Positions 1 to 10,833 are shown, numbered from the stretch's first letter. The stretch is DNA of 64,000 nucleotides from Burhinus oedicnemus (GCA_008921705.1 VFFE01007789.1:2049285-2113284); one strand, 5' to 3'. The notes: a model not told the origin generated them from the letters alone. Numbers and translations: made by a program.

Positions 1-2049
1 CTGAATAGCATTTGGATGCCACTCTGCCAGTTGCATTATACGTACATAGGTAGTCCTTATTCACCAGTAACCACGTCACTGGCTCCATGGCTCCCCTAAA
101 GCTTACAGTCGTTGTGAGAACTCATTCATGAGGGGACTCTGGAGTCTCTCGGGAAAATTCTGTGTACCAGATAAGTAATTTACATTACAAAGAATATATT
201 TAAATTCTGTTATACATTTAACAAACCTATGCAGTTTGGCCTTTTCATCACTGGCAAGCCTTTCTGCTTTGTTCTGAAATTATGAGGTTAAAATAGGTAA
301 GTATTTTTTTTAATGTTGCTGAACATATGCTTTGAAAGCTAACATTCTCTCCAGCTAGAGGAGATGAAATTAGTTCTAGGCACAAGAGTTCTCAGAGCAG
401 TACCAAAACCATTGCATTAGTTAATTTAACTACCATCTTTATTATAAATAAAACAGATTTAATATAACTTGTATCACATTGTGGAGTCTTACTCTGGATC
501 CAGAGTGAACCTTACTCTTACAACAATGCCACAGTTACAAAAACAAATTAAGCAGTGCTCATTTTATAACCTGAAACTAACTTAATCTATCTTGAAAAAC
601 CAACTCATGATTCACTTTTTGCGTTTCAGGATTCTTTTTGAATAGTATAATGTTGCTAACACAGCTTCAAATATATTATTAATTTCATTTTGCTCTCTTA
701 GCTTTCCATAAATCACCATTCTATTTTTTTTCCCTGGCAATTTTTGATACCTTTTCACTGTGCCAGTTCAGTTACTATGCTTCACAGATGAACCTTTTTC
801 AGCAGGTGTAATATGTGTATGACAAGTAAGAAGTATCATGTTCTTCTTGGATATTTTCTTGTCAGCCTCTTGAATTGCCCAAGTTAATTCATAACTTCTT
901 GCTTTTAGCAACTCATCTGCTTCCTGCTTTTGTGATAACAGGATGTCTTCAGCTCTGTTGTAACCCAAATTATCTGCTAAAATTTTTACCTCGTTTTTCC
1001 TCTGAACGACTTCTATCTGGCTTTGTAACGTGAAGAAGCCATCTGACTAGCTTCACGTTTCCATTTGTGCATTCAGATCTCAGCTATCTCAATTCTACTA
1101 CTTGAAGGAAAAGGGTCTCCTTTGGGTCCCTCGTAACTGATGATAAAGTGGCTCCCATTCAGTTTCTTGCATCCTGTACAGCAATTGTGTCAGTTCTGAT
1201 TTTGTATGAGTCACTCCAGGGTGATAGATGATGGAGTTTCTCTAGGTTTGGGAATTCTGCCATGGATTTGCTTCTTGAACTTGCTCCAGTGCCCAGGTAC
1301 TTCGGACACCTCAGGTTCATCTTCCAGTGTTTCAGTTCTCATACTCTCCCTTGCAGTGACACTGAAGAAACAAACCATCAGTCTACTCCTTGGAATGGTA
1401 AAAACCTAACAGCAGCACTAAAGCACCAGCATCTCGATCACTTTGTGCACTTGTTCTTCACGTTTGATCCTTTGTTATTCTGCAGTTTACAAACTATTTC
1501 TTGATAATTTCTCAGTGTTTTCCAATAGACCCACTTCTATTACTTAGGTCAAGCTTTCTGTATTTATACAACAAACCCAATATTAAGGTATTGAATCTTA
1601 CCCTGGAAACACTGGGTACTTTTACTTTCTATTTGATTTCAGAATGTCTAGCAGTACTTAGGAAAATTCACTTCATTAATTATCATAAATATTTACGATG
1701 TTTTAAAAGCTGTCCAATTTTAATTTATTTCACTTCACTTTCTACAAATACTTCACTTGAAACTTCTCTAATTGAATTTCTCTCCTATCGCAGAAATGGC
1801 AATTTTATTACTAAATATGTAGGAAACCAATCTTGCTTTTAGGTATGCTTTTGCTGGCTTAAATAATAAAAAGACAGATTTTTATGTAAAGTATCCTGGA
1901 ATTTCAGGAGGGCAGAATTAAATTTGCCATTAAATTTCATATAAATTTCAAAGTTCCATGAGCTTCAAATCTCATATATGGTATCAATGTAACAAAAAAC
2001 TGGTAAACCGCAGTGTTGTCTCTAAAATTGTTTTTCTTGGTCTTTTCAG
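1..2049 (+). other. TFPI: TFPI intron upstream of the third Kunitz exon
   Basis: This stretch precedes the Kunitz-3 exon and ends in the pyrimidine-rich acceptor ttcttggtcttttcag at about 2034-2049. I looked for the earlier TFPI exons (Kunitz-2 and the linker) and saw no Kunitz cysteine pattern, so they should lie to the left of the window. A donor-like AG/GTAAGT at 294-300 follows an acceptor-like gcag at 231-234, but all three frames between them contain stops and do not resemble TFPI, so it is not called. The - strand between about 0.75 and 1.8 kb holds a decayed coding remnant, listed separately. Confidence 0.7.
770..1480 (-). pseudogene. Decayed coiled-coil protein remnant, antisense inside TFPI intron
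   Basis: Read on the minus strand, several protein-like blocks follow each other in consistent order but in different frames and with stops between them. About 1440-1385 gives a block containing QRIKREEQVHKVIEML. About 1350-1210 gives a charged block with ETLEDEPEVSEV. About 1230-1110 gives an open block with SELTQLLYRMQETEWEPLYH. About 1025-771 gives one with AEDILLSQKQEADELLKA and ending in a stop at about 770. The Glu/Lys/Gln/Leu-rich composition suggests a coiled coil. A run of T on the + strand near 724-732 lies just past the last stop and could be an eroded poly(A) tail, which would suggest a retrocopy. I do not recognise the parent gene. Similar charged sequence may extend to about 1800. 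The order and composition are visible; pseudogene status and retro-origin are inferred. Confidence 0.4.
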
Positions 2050-2232
2050 AACCACCCCCTATCCCTTCTTTGTGCATGACCCCTATGGACAGAGGACTTT
2101 GTAGAGCCAAAGAGTTAAGATTTTTCTACAACTACTCAACTGGAAGATGTCACCCATTTAGCTACAGCGGTTGTGGTGGGAATGAAAATAATTTCATCTC
2201 CAGAAAGTCATGTTTGAGGATCTGCAAGAAAG
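2050..2232 (+). CDS. TFPI: TFPI exon encoding the third Kunitz domain (partial gene, 5' exons outside window)
   Basis: The exon is 183 nt, entered with two bases of a split codon and left with one, between a cag acceptor and a GTATGG donor. It encodes a full Kunitz/BPTI domain with the exact family spacing C-x8-C-x15-C-x7-C-x12-C-x3-C. The residue after the second Cys (P1) is Arg, as in human Kunitz-3, and the YSGCGGNENNF core is nearly identical to human TFPI. The preceding PPPIPS is linker. In TFPI, Kunitz-1 binds factor VIIa, Kunitz-2 binds factor Xa, and Kunitz-3 binds protein S rather than a protease. An N-Y-S sequon sits in the hairpin after the second Cys, whereas the sequon of human Kunitz-3 (N-F-T) reads N-F-I here. 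The gene could in principle be TFPI2, but the tail exon that follows decides for TFPI. Confidence 0.95.
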
Positions 2233-2586
2233 GTATGGGAAGTGACTATCATAAGAAGTAAAGATTATGCAGGCTGAAACATTCTTGCAACTTTTGGTAG
2301 TCAGTATTGGCCTAATAAAATGTAATAGTTGAAAGTCTTAGAAAAGTGAAAATTGAAATCAGAAGAGAGACAGAGCTAGAGAGAAAGATGCACAGTAAAA
2401 TACAGTGTACAAGAACAGAAATAAGACAACTTGGCATTGGTCAGGCATATGAAGACTTCAGGTAAGGCAATGTTTTAAGAATATTTAAGAATATTTCTTG
2501 AAAACAAGACTTGTCTCTTATTTCTGATAATCTTGGATGTGTTAGTCATACAGAATCTAATCTTACTTTCTTCGTTTTACCTGTAG
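2233..2586 (+). other. TFPI: Last intron of TFPI
   Basis: A 354-nt intron with donor GTATGG and acceptor ttttacctgtag. It splits a glycine codon (g/ga). Reading through it from the Kunitz exon meets a stop quickly (at about 2259), so retention would truncate the tail. Nothing else is seen inside. Confidence 0.85.
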
Positions 2587-2699
2587 GATTCAATAAAAAA
2601 AAAGGCGAAAGAAGAGTAATAAAAATCAAGAAGAAAAGAAAGAAACAGTCAAAAAAGCCTCTGGTTGAGGAAGTCATCCCTGAAAGAATACAACTTTGA
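2587..2699 (+). CDS. TFPI: TFPI terminal coding exon: basic C-terminal tail and stop
   Basis: The exon completes a split Gly codon and encodes about 37 residues beginning GFNKKKGERR and containing the strongly basic run IKIKKKRKKQSKK, ending in PLVEEVIPERIQL and TGA at 2697-2699. Human TFPI-alpha ends in a closely comparable tail (a basic cluster around KRKRKKQ followed by an acidic/aliphatic end), while TFPI2 has a different tail, so this fixes the gene as TFPI in its alpha (secreted, heparin- and factor V-binding) form. The basic tail is known to bind glycosaminoglycans and the acidic region of factor V. No exon for the GPI-anchored beta form was recognised. Confidence 0.94.
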
Positions 2700-2868
2700 C
2701 TTTTGTGGAAATGTGAAGTAAAATACTGTTCATCTGTGAACGAAAGCCTTTAGTACACCCTTTAAATATATTTACTGTACTGATTATTTTGATTACATAT
2801 TATTAAGCTGCTTATATTTTTATTATGTATTCCTCATTCATGTTAATAAACATTATCTTTTACTTTGA
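2700..2868 (+). other. TFPI: TFPI 3'UTR
   Basis: A short AT-rich 3'UTR of about 170 nt between the TGA and the expected cleavage site. It contains several ATTTA-like and TATTT stretches. The right end is estimated as roughly 15-20 nt past the AATAAA. Confidence 0.7.
2845..2850 (+). terminator. TFPI: TFPI polyadenylation signal AATAAA
   Basis: A canonical AATAAA inside tgttaataaacatt, about 145 nt after the stop codon. A T/G-rich downstream element (ttgtagtttgattgtatgtaattgt, about 2883-2907) follows at the usual distance, supporting a real 3' end near 2865. Confidence 0.8.
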
Positions 2869-2869
2869 T

Positions 2870-5800
2870 AAAGGCTCTTAAATTGTAGTTTGATTGTATG
2901 TAATTGTCAGAGCTGAAACAGGACAGAGCAGACTGTGTGGGTGTATAACTCATAATGATTAAAAAGTAGACAAGATTCAAATTTACTTTATTACCGCATT
3001 ATTCTTTTTTGAAATCTGTTTTTGTGCTAAAGAAAGCATAATGCTTGTCAAAGAGTAATCACTTGTCAAGCATGATTGTTTCAATCATAGATTAAAAGGT
3101 AGGCCTATTGCTATAAAGAGGAAATAGACACTGGGTTTGTTTTAATCAGATTTATTTTAGGTTATGCAAGCTAGATTTAACTCCACCAAAGTGCATATAA
3201 TTACACTATTGTAAAATAAATGGGAGATCAGAATTAACCCACCAAAAACCATGAAGAGAGTGTTAAAGTTGTAAGCGTGTGAAGCAATTTGACAGATATT
3301 TGCTAAGATTTAAAAATATATTTGCTGGGATCATTGATTTTTATCCTTGTTACTGAACTAGACTCATGGCTAGCAAGTTAATAATTTCCAGAAATAGGTA
3401 TTAAATTTTTACAAAAAGCAGAACAAATTCCTTTCATAGAAATAAGTACAGTTGCTTTAGAGATAACACTGTGCTTACTCTCCAGTTGACTTTGGGGGTT
3501 TTTTTGGTTGGGTGTTCGTGGGGCTTTTTTAAGACTGACATGAAGCAGTGGTAGAGTTCCTGCCCTTCTCCAAGGCACCTCTCTGATCTTGGGTAAATCT
3601 TTTATAATAAGATTTTTTTTTAAAGGAAAGGAAAGAAAGAAAAGAAAAAAAAAAGGTATTTGGTTACCTGTTAAGTTTTTTAGAAGCACCTTGCTGTCTA
3701 CGAAGCTCCTACAGCAAGGACAAGGACAGCAATGGTAGAATAATAAATGATCTGTTGGACTAAGCTGCCTTTGCCTGTGCACTGTGAACCACATGTGTGA
3801 TTTCAGAAAACCTATGTTTCATATGCCTGATGAACTTTGGACTAACTCCACAAAGAGGCTAAGCTTTACTGCTGAAAATGAAACCATGTATACATTCTGA
3901 GTATCTGAGTGAGGGGGATAAGTGAAAGTCACAGATTTTTATACAGAAATTCTATCCAAATCCCTTTTCTGGTGCCTGAGTTCTATCATGACTTTTAATC
4001 TAGGATCTATTAAGTCTGATTTGAAAAACACTCAAGAAACTGAAATGCACAACAGAAAATATTTATGTAGAGTCTTGTCATCTAAAATGTATGAACACCA
4101 CAGACTCACAATGCAATAACTATATAAATGAGACAAGTGTATTTCTGACAGGAAATCTATAAACTCCATAGGCTGCTGAAAATTAGTAACGTCAATTTTC
4201 CACACAGAATTAATTTGATGTGTAGTTACTTGCCAGTTTCAGTTCCAGCTTGATATTTTCCCATTCCAGTTCATCATTTTAATGAATACCTGTCCAGGTA
4301 TTGTCTGTACTGCACACACTAGGAGTCGAGTCTGTAGATGTTGTGCTGCACAGGAGCAGAGCAGTAGGTTAAATACTTGGACCAGCTGGAATTTGTCATT
4401 GCAGACAAGTGGAGAGCCCATGGTTTAAACTGCTCCCAGGCCTTTCCACTCGTAGCATAGCAACTGCCTTAGCACGGTAGCGTACGTGGCCTCGGAAAGC
4501 AGGAGTTGCTTTAGGCACACTAGGTATGGGAGAGGCAGGACTTACCAGTGGGCTGAACACCCCACTAGTGCCACAATTACCCAGTTACCCTACTTCTACA
4601 CTGACGCTGGCTTGTGCCTGCCTGGCTAGGAATGCAGGTGAGTGCACAGGTGTCTGCAGCTTTTCTTGGATAAATTTTATGATGAAGGCAATAAAACTAT
4701 CTAATCTTCCATTCTTAGTCATAATAATTTCCCATGGATTGCCAGTATTAAAACTTAGGTCATCGCTAGATTGTCCGATGTACCTCAGAACGGAGACAGG
4801 AATGAGGTGTGTGCAACTTGGCTTCTCCAACAGCTCAGTGACTCAGTAAGGACATTCTGAGTCTATGGTTTCTGATTCAAGCAAAAAAAAGAAAGTGTCA
4901 AGTACTGGGTAAGTAACACATTTGCAACAGCCACCTTCTGTCGCTGATGTCTGACAGATAGGCAGTGCAATGCTATACACCACCTTAAAATCCTTTTACA
5001 AAGAAACATAGTATTCCCTAGCATGATTCTGAGATATTTGACCATGATTCACGTTAAACAAAAACATCTTCTAGATGTTCCGTAAAAGGGAATGAAACTC
5101 GTGCAGCAGGAGTGCAACATTCAGATAACTCCAGTGTTTATATGAATCTGCATTATTGGTGGCAGTGCATCTTTAAAGAAAGTTTTTCCTCAGCATCAAG
5201 CCCAAATAAAGGTGATGAGGACATGGCTGTTCTGAGGCTGTGTCCTCTGCCCAGCTGCAGCTGCAGCTCTAAACCTGGTGTTGTTTTCAGTTGTGATGAG
5301 ACTGTGATCCCAACCTTGCAGGGACTGGGAGGAAGACAAAGGGGTAGGGGTTTGCCCATGGTGTTTCTTAAAGGAGTCCCACCAAGAACACTAACAAGGA
5401 TTTGTAAACTCTGTAACTTTTATTAGATAATAAACTAGAATGATGAACTTTCTAAAACAAAATATTCTGAGTGAGACAACAGATATAAAAGATAGATAGA
5501 AAAGAATAAATGCATTTGTACACAGATTGCCTTGTGATCTCTGTGTCATTTCATGACAGTATCTCTCCTTCAGGCTCCCTCTTGGTCCAGTGACTTGTCT
5601 CTGGCTGCCAGAATTCACCACCTACAAAATGCACCCTGGAAGTCTAGCAAAAATCATCCTGTCTGTCCCTGCAGAAGCCTGGCTGTGTGGCTGCTCCCCA
5701 TTCTTCTAAGTCTCCTGCTTGCTGAGCTCTCTGCCAACTAACAGGGTCTCCTCACAGAGTGTGCTCATTGCTCCCCAGGACCGTGAGGCTTCTCTTCTTC

Positions 5801-6875
5801 CGGGACTGCTGTAGCTAGGACAGGACTAACAGGTAATCCCCCATACTCACTCACCCCCTGCTTACATTATACTAAAGAAAATTCTCATGCATTTATTTTG
5901 TAGTAACGGTGATTAAACAAGTGATCCATTGATGGATCTCTTCTGCCATTGTTGAGACAGAAAAAGACTATAGTTACAGCATCTCAACAGTGCCTCTATT
6001 TCAACTGACTAAGAAAACATTACAAAGTGACTTATCTTTTAGGCTTGTGAGTTAGTGCAATGAGAATAAAGACTGGAATGTTGTAGACTGTACAAAAACT
6101 GATCTGATTATAATCAGAGATTTGATCTGAGAGTGCACGCTCTTCTTGGTGTGTGTACTAGGTTTCGCAGCCAGTTATCCCGCTGTCTTCCTATCTTCTT
6201 TTTGTATAGCTCTATAGTGCATTGAATTATTTTTTCCCATAAAAAGTCCAAACTGCAGTGTGATCTGATCTGATCTTCATCAACTCCATGAGAAGTTTCT
6301 TTTGTGCCCTTCTCCTTTGTTCACTTCTTTTCATTCCTGTATCTTGAGTACCTGGAGAACAATCAAATGCAAGAATAAGAAAAAAGATCTGTGTACTTCT
6401 TAAAGGTAATTAAAGGGTGAATGTAGAAGGGGGGATAATTGAACTGCAACACAGGGAAAAGATAGGGAGTCAGATGGCAGAATGGTGAAGAGGTCAGAAA
6501 ATGAAGCTATGCTAAGGTGTTACAGCGACTCTACATTTCCAATTAACCAGAGTTCATTCATCCAGTCATTTCATTCCAAAATCTGCCCTGATTGCTTTGG
6601 AGGAAATACGCAGGGAGCAGTGAGTCTTCTCCCACTTTGTAAGATGAGAGCCAACAAGCCAAAGCAATTTTACAGAGGTTTGATGAGTTTCCACGTATCA
6701 TCTGACCTGCAATAACTTGGTATGAGTGCTTAGTCCATACAGATGATGAAGCAAAATGTCTCTGAGAAATAAAGTCTTTTTATTTATTCTCTTTTCCTGA
6801 CATTTTTAGTTATGCCCTCCTTTTTCTCCTTTTTACCTACTATCCCCTGCTTCTCTTTTCTTTCCAGTTCATTTA
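2870..6875. other. TFPI-CALCRL intergenic DNA, left part
   Basis: No exon, RNA gene or transposon is recognised. A purine tract (3621-3655) and one T/G-rich tract (3491-3530) are present. Short open frames here (for example on the minus strand at 3378-3794 and plus at 5112-5426) show no family motif or splice context and look like chance. Confidence 0.6.
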
Positions 6876-7017
6876 GAATCATAGAATGGTTTGGGTTGGA
6901 AGGGACCTTAAAGATCATCTAATTCCAACCCCTTGCCATGGGCAGGGACACTTCCCACTAGACCAGGTTGCTCAAAGCCCCATCCAGCCTGGCCTTGAAC
7001 TCTTCCAGGGATGGGGA
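6876..7017 (-). mobile_element. CR1 LINE 3'-end fragment
   Basis: Starts gaatcatagaatggtttggg, the reverse complement of the CR1 3' terminal ATTCTATG repeat, and continues through the typical ggttggaagggacctt...catctaattccaacccc...ggcagggacacttcccactagaccaggttgctcaaagccccatccagcctggccttgaac...ccagggatgggg series. It is a 5'-truncated, 3'-end-retaining copy on the minus strand with no coding capacity. The sequence then diverges from the family around 7018. This is the clearest sign of an avian genome in the window. Confidence 0.9.
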
Positions 7018-7235
7018 TTTGAACTAGCATTTCTCCCTGCATCTCCAATCCATCTACCATTTCAAAGCTGATAAATTTATTTACGTTTTGAGAAAGTCTT
7101 AATCATTCTAGCTTCTACTTTTCAAACGTACTGACATGAACATAAGGATTATGTTTCGTAACTGGTGGCTTCCGGCGGTACCTTACCTTGAGAAAAAAAA
7201 CAGCTTCGAGTGGAATATAGACGTTTATGGTTATT

Positions 7236-7286
7236 ACGTGTTTACACGTGAACTCTTACTATTTTATTCACATGTGACACATGTGA
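7236..7286. promoter_or_regulatory. E-box cluster (CACGTG plus two tandem CACATGTG)
   Basis: A CACGTG lies at 7245-7250 inside the inverted repeat ACGTGT-tt-ACACGT (7236-7249). Two directly repeated CACATGTGA units lie at 7269-7277 and 7278-7286. Such E-boxes are bound by USF-type bHLH-ZIP factors. They sit about 40 bp before a CTCF-like motif. Binding is inferred from sequence only. Confidence 0.4.
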
Positions 7287-7310
7287 GGACTTCCCTCGGG
7301 TTTGTTCATC

Positions 7311-7440
7311 CGCAGCCCGGCCCACTGCGCGCCAGGGGGCAGCGCCGCGCCGCGGTCCGTGGGTCGCCGCCGGGGCCGACCGCTCTCCACGGCAGCCCGT
7401 GTCGGCGTAGGTTCGTGCCTTGCAGCCGGGAGAAGGGGTA
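7311..7440. other. Small GC/CpG-rich patch
   Basis: About 130 bp rich in CpG (gcgccgcgccgcgg, gtcgccgccggggccgaccg) between AT-rich flanks. It is too short to call a full CpG island, and no convincing transcript is seen. It may mark a regulatory element together with the CTCF-like site and E-boxes. Confidence 0.55.
7326..7344 (+). promoter_or_regulatory. CTCF-like binding motif
   Basis: TGCGCGCCAGGGGGCAGCG carries the CCAGGGGGCAG core of the vertebrate CTCF consensus with a compatible left flank, in a local GC-rich patch (about 7311-7440) unlike the AT-rich surroundings. It lies between the TFPI 3' end and the CALCRL promoter, where an insulator or loop anchor would be sensible. Confidence 0.6.
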
Positions 7441-9184
7441 GCTGAAGTGAGCGTGGGAGCCTTCTGCGTCTTTGAAGTGCAAATTACGCCAGCTGAGATG
7501 TCTCAATATCCCTGGAGAGTAGGAGTAAGAAAGTTTCAATGATAGCTAAGTAAGTAGAAGATAAGACTTTTGAACTAAAATAAAACATAATAAAAATACA
7601 TTTAAAAAAAAAAAAAAAGACAACCCACAAAACTCGGCTGAATTTGACATGACAAATCAAACGGCCTGTGTAAGAAATCTCTCCAGCTAATTCAGATGCC
7701 TGTCTTGAACATGTGTGCTTGGCTGGAATAAATGGAACAATTTTCTAGGTTCCAATGTGTAACGTACCATGTTGTAGTCTATAGCCTAGACCTAATCGGT
7801 CTAAAATAATGCAGCCAGGCTCACTTCTGATGAAATTCCACTACCTGAGGTGACACTGTTTGTTTCAGAGAAGTTAATTTCCCTCACAGTTCAGAATCAG
7901 AGCTAATCCCTGGTTTATATCTGTTTACATTGCCTAGAAGATAGAGTGCCAGTTCTTAGTTCTTCACTGATTATAAAACTCAAACATTCTCCTGTTGATG
8001 TAAGATCCTAGAAGCACCAACACTTGTATGTGCCAAATGAGTATTAAAGACATATGCCTGCTCTTTTAGTCACCCTAGAGTGTGATTTCACAATTCATGT
8101 GGCCATATGGATTTAAAGTATTCCTGTCCCTCTCTTCCCTCTTCCGATTTTTCCTGACCCTGGGTTGGGGTTGGGGTTTTTTTTTTGCTTAGTTTTGGGT
8201 TTCTTGCTGTTTTCATTTTTGAGGAAAAGGTTTTCAATGGCTAGATGAATTCCCTCATCCAGTTCGCAACATATTCCACAAATGTTTCTTCTGGTAAAAA
8301 GAGTGGATGAGCAACAGGTAGCGAGAAGCAAACAGGAGACTTTATCTCGTTTCATGAGGAAATTAAATGGTTATGATTTTGATGAGCACTTACAAAACCA
8401 CAGCGTTTGGGAGGTCCTTACGGCCTTACATGAGGAGTACTGGTGTTACAGGCGTTAACAGTATTTGAGCTTAATGCTCCATGAACTCCACATTTGTCCT
8501 GCATAGTAGTCACGTGCATGCAGCAACTGTCTATTGGTTTGGAGAGCACAGATTCTGTCTGTAGTACAGGTAGCAATTGTACGAAGAATGAGTGATAAAT
8601 ACTCCCAAGGAGACATTTTTAGGTCCTGATACAAAATTCTTTGAAGGTAGTAGAAGGATTGCCATTAATTTTGTCTTGTCTTCAATTACGGCAGTTTTCA
8701 AACCGGGTAGCTCACACTTGTGCTTTCAAATCACTGGCATTTAAAGAAATGCAGCCTAGAGTTCTGTGCAGCAATGGCAATATTCCTGCTGCCTTTTTTC
8801 TACCCCTTGATGTTTCGAAGACTTATTTGCTTAAATACAGGCTTTTTTCTTGGGTATAAAACAAAGTGGCGCTGTAAATTATGCACTTGCTTGAATTCGA
8901 AAATTTGATTCTCACCTTTAATGCAGTTTTACATTTGAGGAATAAAAGTATTTGTTCGTAGAGCGTTTCAGCACTTACAGTATGGGACATAATGCAGCCC
9001 CTGCAGTTTCGGGCAGGAGTGGGTCGGGTCAGTCATATTAAGGGGGAATGGAGCTATTGTATGTTATTTGTCTCTGAATGAAAGGTCCGAAAGCGATTTA
9101 TTTCTCTAGGTCTAGTTCGAGGACGGATCTCACTGGCTCGATAGGTGAGAAGACAAGACCCGTGCCCTCCTCCTTTCCAAGCGG
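7441..9184. other. TFPI-CALCRL intergenic DNA, right part
   Basis: Nothing coding is recognised. An A-run lies at about 7603-7618 and a T/G-rich low-complexity tract at 8161-8212. Donor-like AG/GTGAGA (intron start 9145) is near the right edge and may belong to an upstream alternative first exon of CALCRL. Confidence 0.5.
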
Positions 9185-9720
9185 GCGAGTGAGTATTTCC
9201 CCACTGGTTTCGGGGCGCTCGCGTTTAGCCCGGGCGGACGCGCCGAGCTGCAGCCGAGCTGGGGCGAGGTGCGGGCAGCCCGTCCGCCGGCGGGGGCCGC
9301 CGCTGGCAGGGAGCAGGTGGCGACCGTCAGGACGGGGCCAGCTCCCGGCTGGAAATACCAGGGGAGCGCGGCTTCCCTGGGACACGCCGTTTGGGAAAGA
9401 AAAGTAACTTAACGCGGGCTGCAGGCGGGGTCGGGGTGATGTCACAGGAAGCTCTGATGTTTCGCTGCTGCCGCCGCTCTTCGCTGGCTCCCGCACGGTC
9501 TGACAGGCTCTGCCGGCGCTGCCCGCAGCAGCGCTTCGCGGCGCGGCGGGGGCACCTCTCCTCTCCTTCTCCCCTCCCCTCCTCTCCCTCCTGCGGCCAC
9601 CAGGCTCGGGAACTGGATTATACCCAGCGGGAGGATCAGGCTCTCCTAGGTCTCTTATTTGGCCGGGGAGGGAGGGAAGGAAACATCGCCTTTCTCCCTC
9701 ACTGGAAAGGGAAATCAGAC
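9185..9720 (+). promoter_or_regulatory. CALCRL: CpG island, likely CALCRL promoter
   Basis: A roughly 500-bp GC- and CpG-rich region (for example cgggcggacgcgccgagctgc and gcgcttcgcggcgcggcgg) in otherwise AT-rich DNA, 6.4 kb past TFPI and on the coding side of CALCRL. It contains a CT-rich tract (about 9556-9596) of the kind seen at TATA-less promoters. At 9437-9452 a TGATGTCAC (CRE/ATF-like) touches CAGGAAGC (ETS-like), plausible for an endothelial gene. No TATA box is evident. The assignment to CALCRL rests on position, strand and the donor at 9760, and is inferred. Confidence 0.65.
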
Positions 9721-9759
9721 TGATTTATCTGAAGCGGTTCCCGCAAAAAACTCGGTGTG
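9600..9759 (+). other. CALCRL: Putative non-coding first exon of CALCRL
   Basis: The right edge is set by a strong donor, G/GTGAGT at 9759/9760, directly after the CpG island. The left edge (transcription start) cannot be seen; about 9600 is a guess from the end of the CT-rich tract. No ATG occurs in this interval, consistent with a 5'UTR exon. Other donors upstream (GTGAGA at 9145, GTGAGT at 9189) could serve alternative first exons. Confidence 0.45.
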
Positions 9760-10781
9760 GTGAGTACTGATGGAAACAGTTTCATTGTTTTACCTAAGGA
9801 CAATATTTTTGCGCCACCTGAATGCATTTATAGTTGTGTGTGCGTGTGTGCATGCTCTTACATTAACGTCCGCATGCGATACGTATTCTGCAGGGGGACA
9901 GAGGTAGGAGGAAAAGCTTCGTTTATTTTTAGTGAGCTGATTTTATAAACTGGTGGTGTTATAATATATCATGGAGGAAGTAATCAACGACAAATAGGTA
10001 GAAAGGGAGATAAAAATACCCTAATCAGCACTTAAAGGATTCTGCCTAAAACCTCTAATATTAGCTAACCAAATTTCTGTCTTTGCATCTGGAGGGAATT
10101 AGAGGCTCATTGGTTTGAAAAGGGTCCTTAAGGCTAATTCAATACAACTGGAGCTCTTTCAAGAGAGGCTGAATTAGGTGATAAAACGGTGTAGATTTTC
10201 TTACTGAATGTTCCTTTAATCTTGTTGACGTTATTGTACCAGAAAGAGGTCATACTTGAGTTATTTCATAATTAGGTTTTGAGTAGTAATTACACAACTG
10301 AAAAGATAAAGCTTCTGTTTTGTTTGGACTTTCTGTTTGCTTGAGAAAAAGTTAGCTCGAGTCTGAAGCTTGTACGCGTGCCGGGGTGTTACTGGTTGAG
10401 ATTTTTCCCACAAACACCAATCTGATTTATTGAAAGGTAATTGTCCGCTATTTTATTTCTTGAGAAGCTACTGAACAGTGGGAAGGGTGTGATTCTGCAC
10501 CGTCTGGTAACAGTTGAGAGATAGTTAAGAGTCTTGCCACTTCTTCAGCTTTCCAAAAGAGATGTCATATCCTCTATTTTATAAATACAGTTGCATTACT
10601 GAGATTGCTACATCTAGTTATTTGCTTGTGTGTGTGAGCAATGGATCTGTAGCATCCGGAAAAGAAATCTTGTTTCTGAAGGATAGTTAAGAAAGAGTAT
10701 ATCACGCTTGGATTTGATCTACAATGATTCATTTAGCCATCCCTACATTTTATAGGGGCTGAGATTGAAATAAAAATACTG

Positions 10782-10833
10782 AGGGGGTTTTTTTGGTTGG
10801 TGGTTTGTGTTTTGGTTTTTTTTTTTTTTTTCC
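10782..10833 (+). repeat. T/G-rich low-complexity tract
   Basis: gaggggg followed by T runs broken by GG, ending in an uninterrupted T run of about 16. One of a series of similar tracts in the same orientation. Confidence 0.8.

Noticed and set aside
231..300. Possible TFPI exon between gcag (234) and GTAAGT (295)
   Set aside because: All frames contain stops and no TFPI linker or Kunitz residues appear; weak pyrimidine tract.
2050..2699. TFPI2 and CALCR as alternative identities for the two genes
   Set aside because: These paralogues are neighbours elsewhere (human 7q21), but the Kunitz-3 sequence, basic tail and the receptor sequence match TFPI and CALCRL, not TFPI2 and CALCR.
9098..9496. 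132-codon minus-strand and 109-codon plus-strand open frames in the CpG island
   Set aside because: GC-rich DNA has few stops; Arg/Pro/Gly-rich translations are typical of shadows over a promoter.
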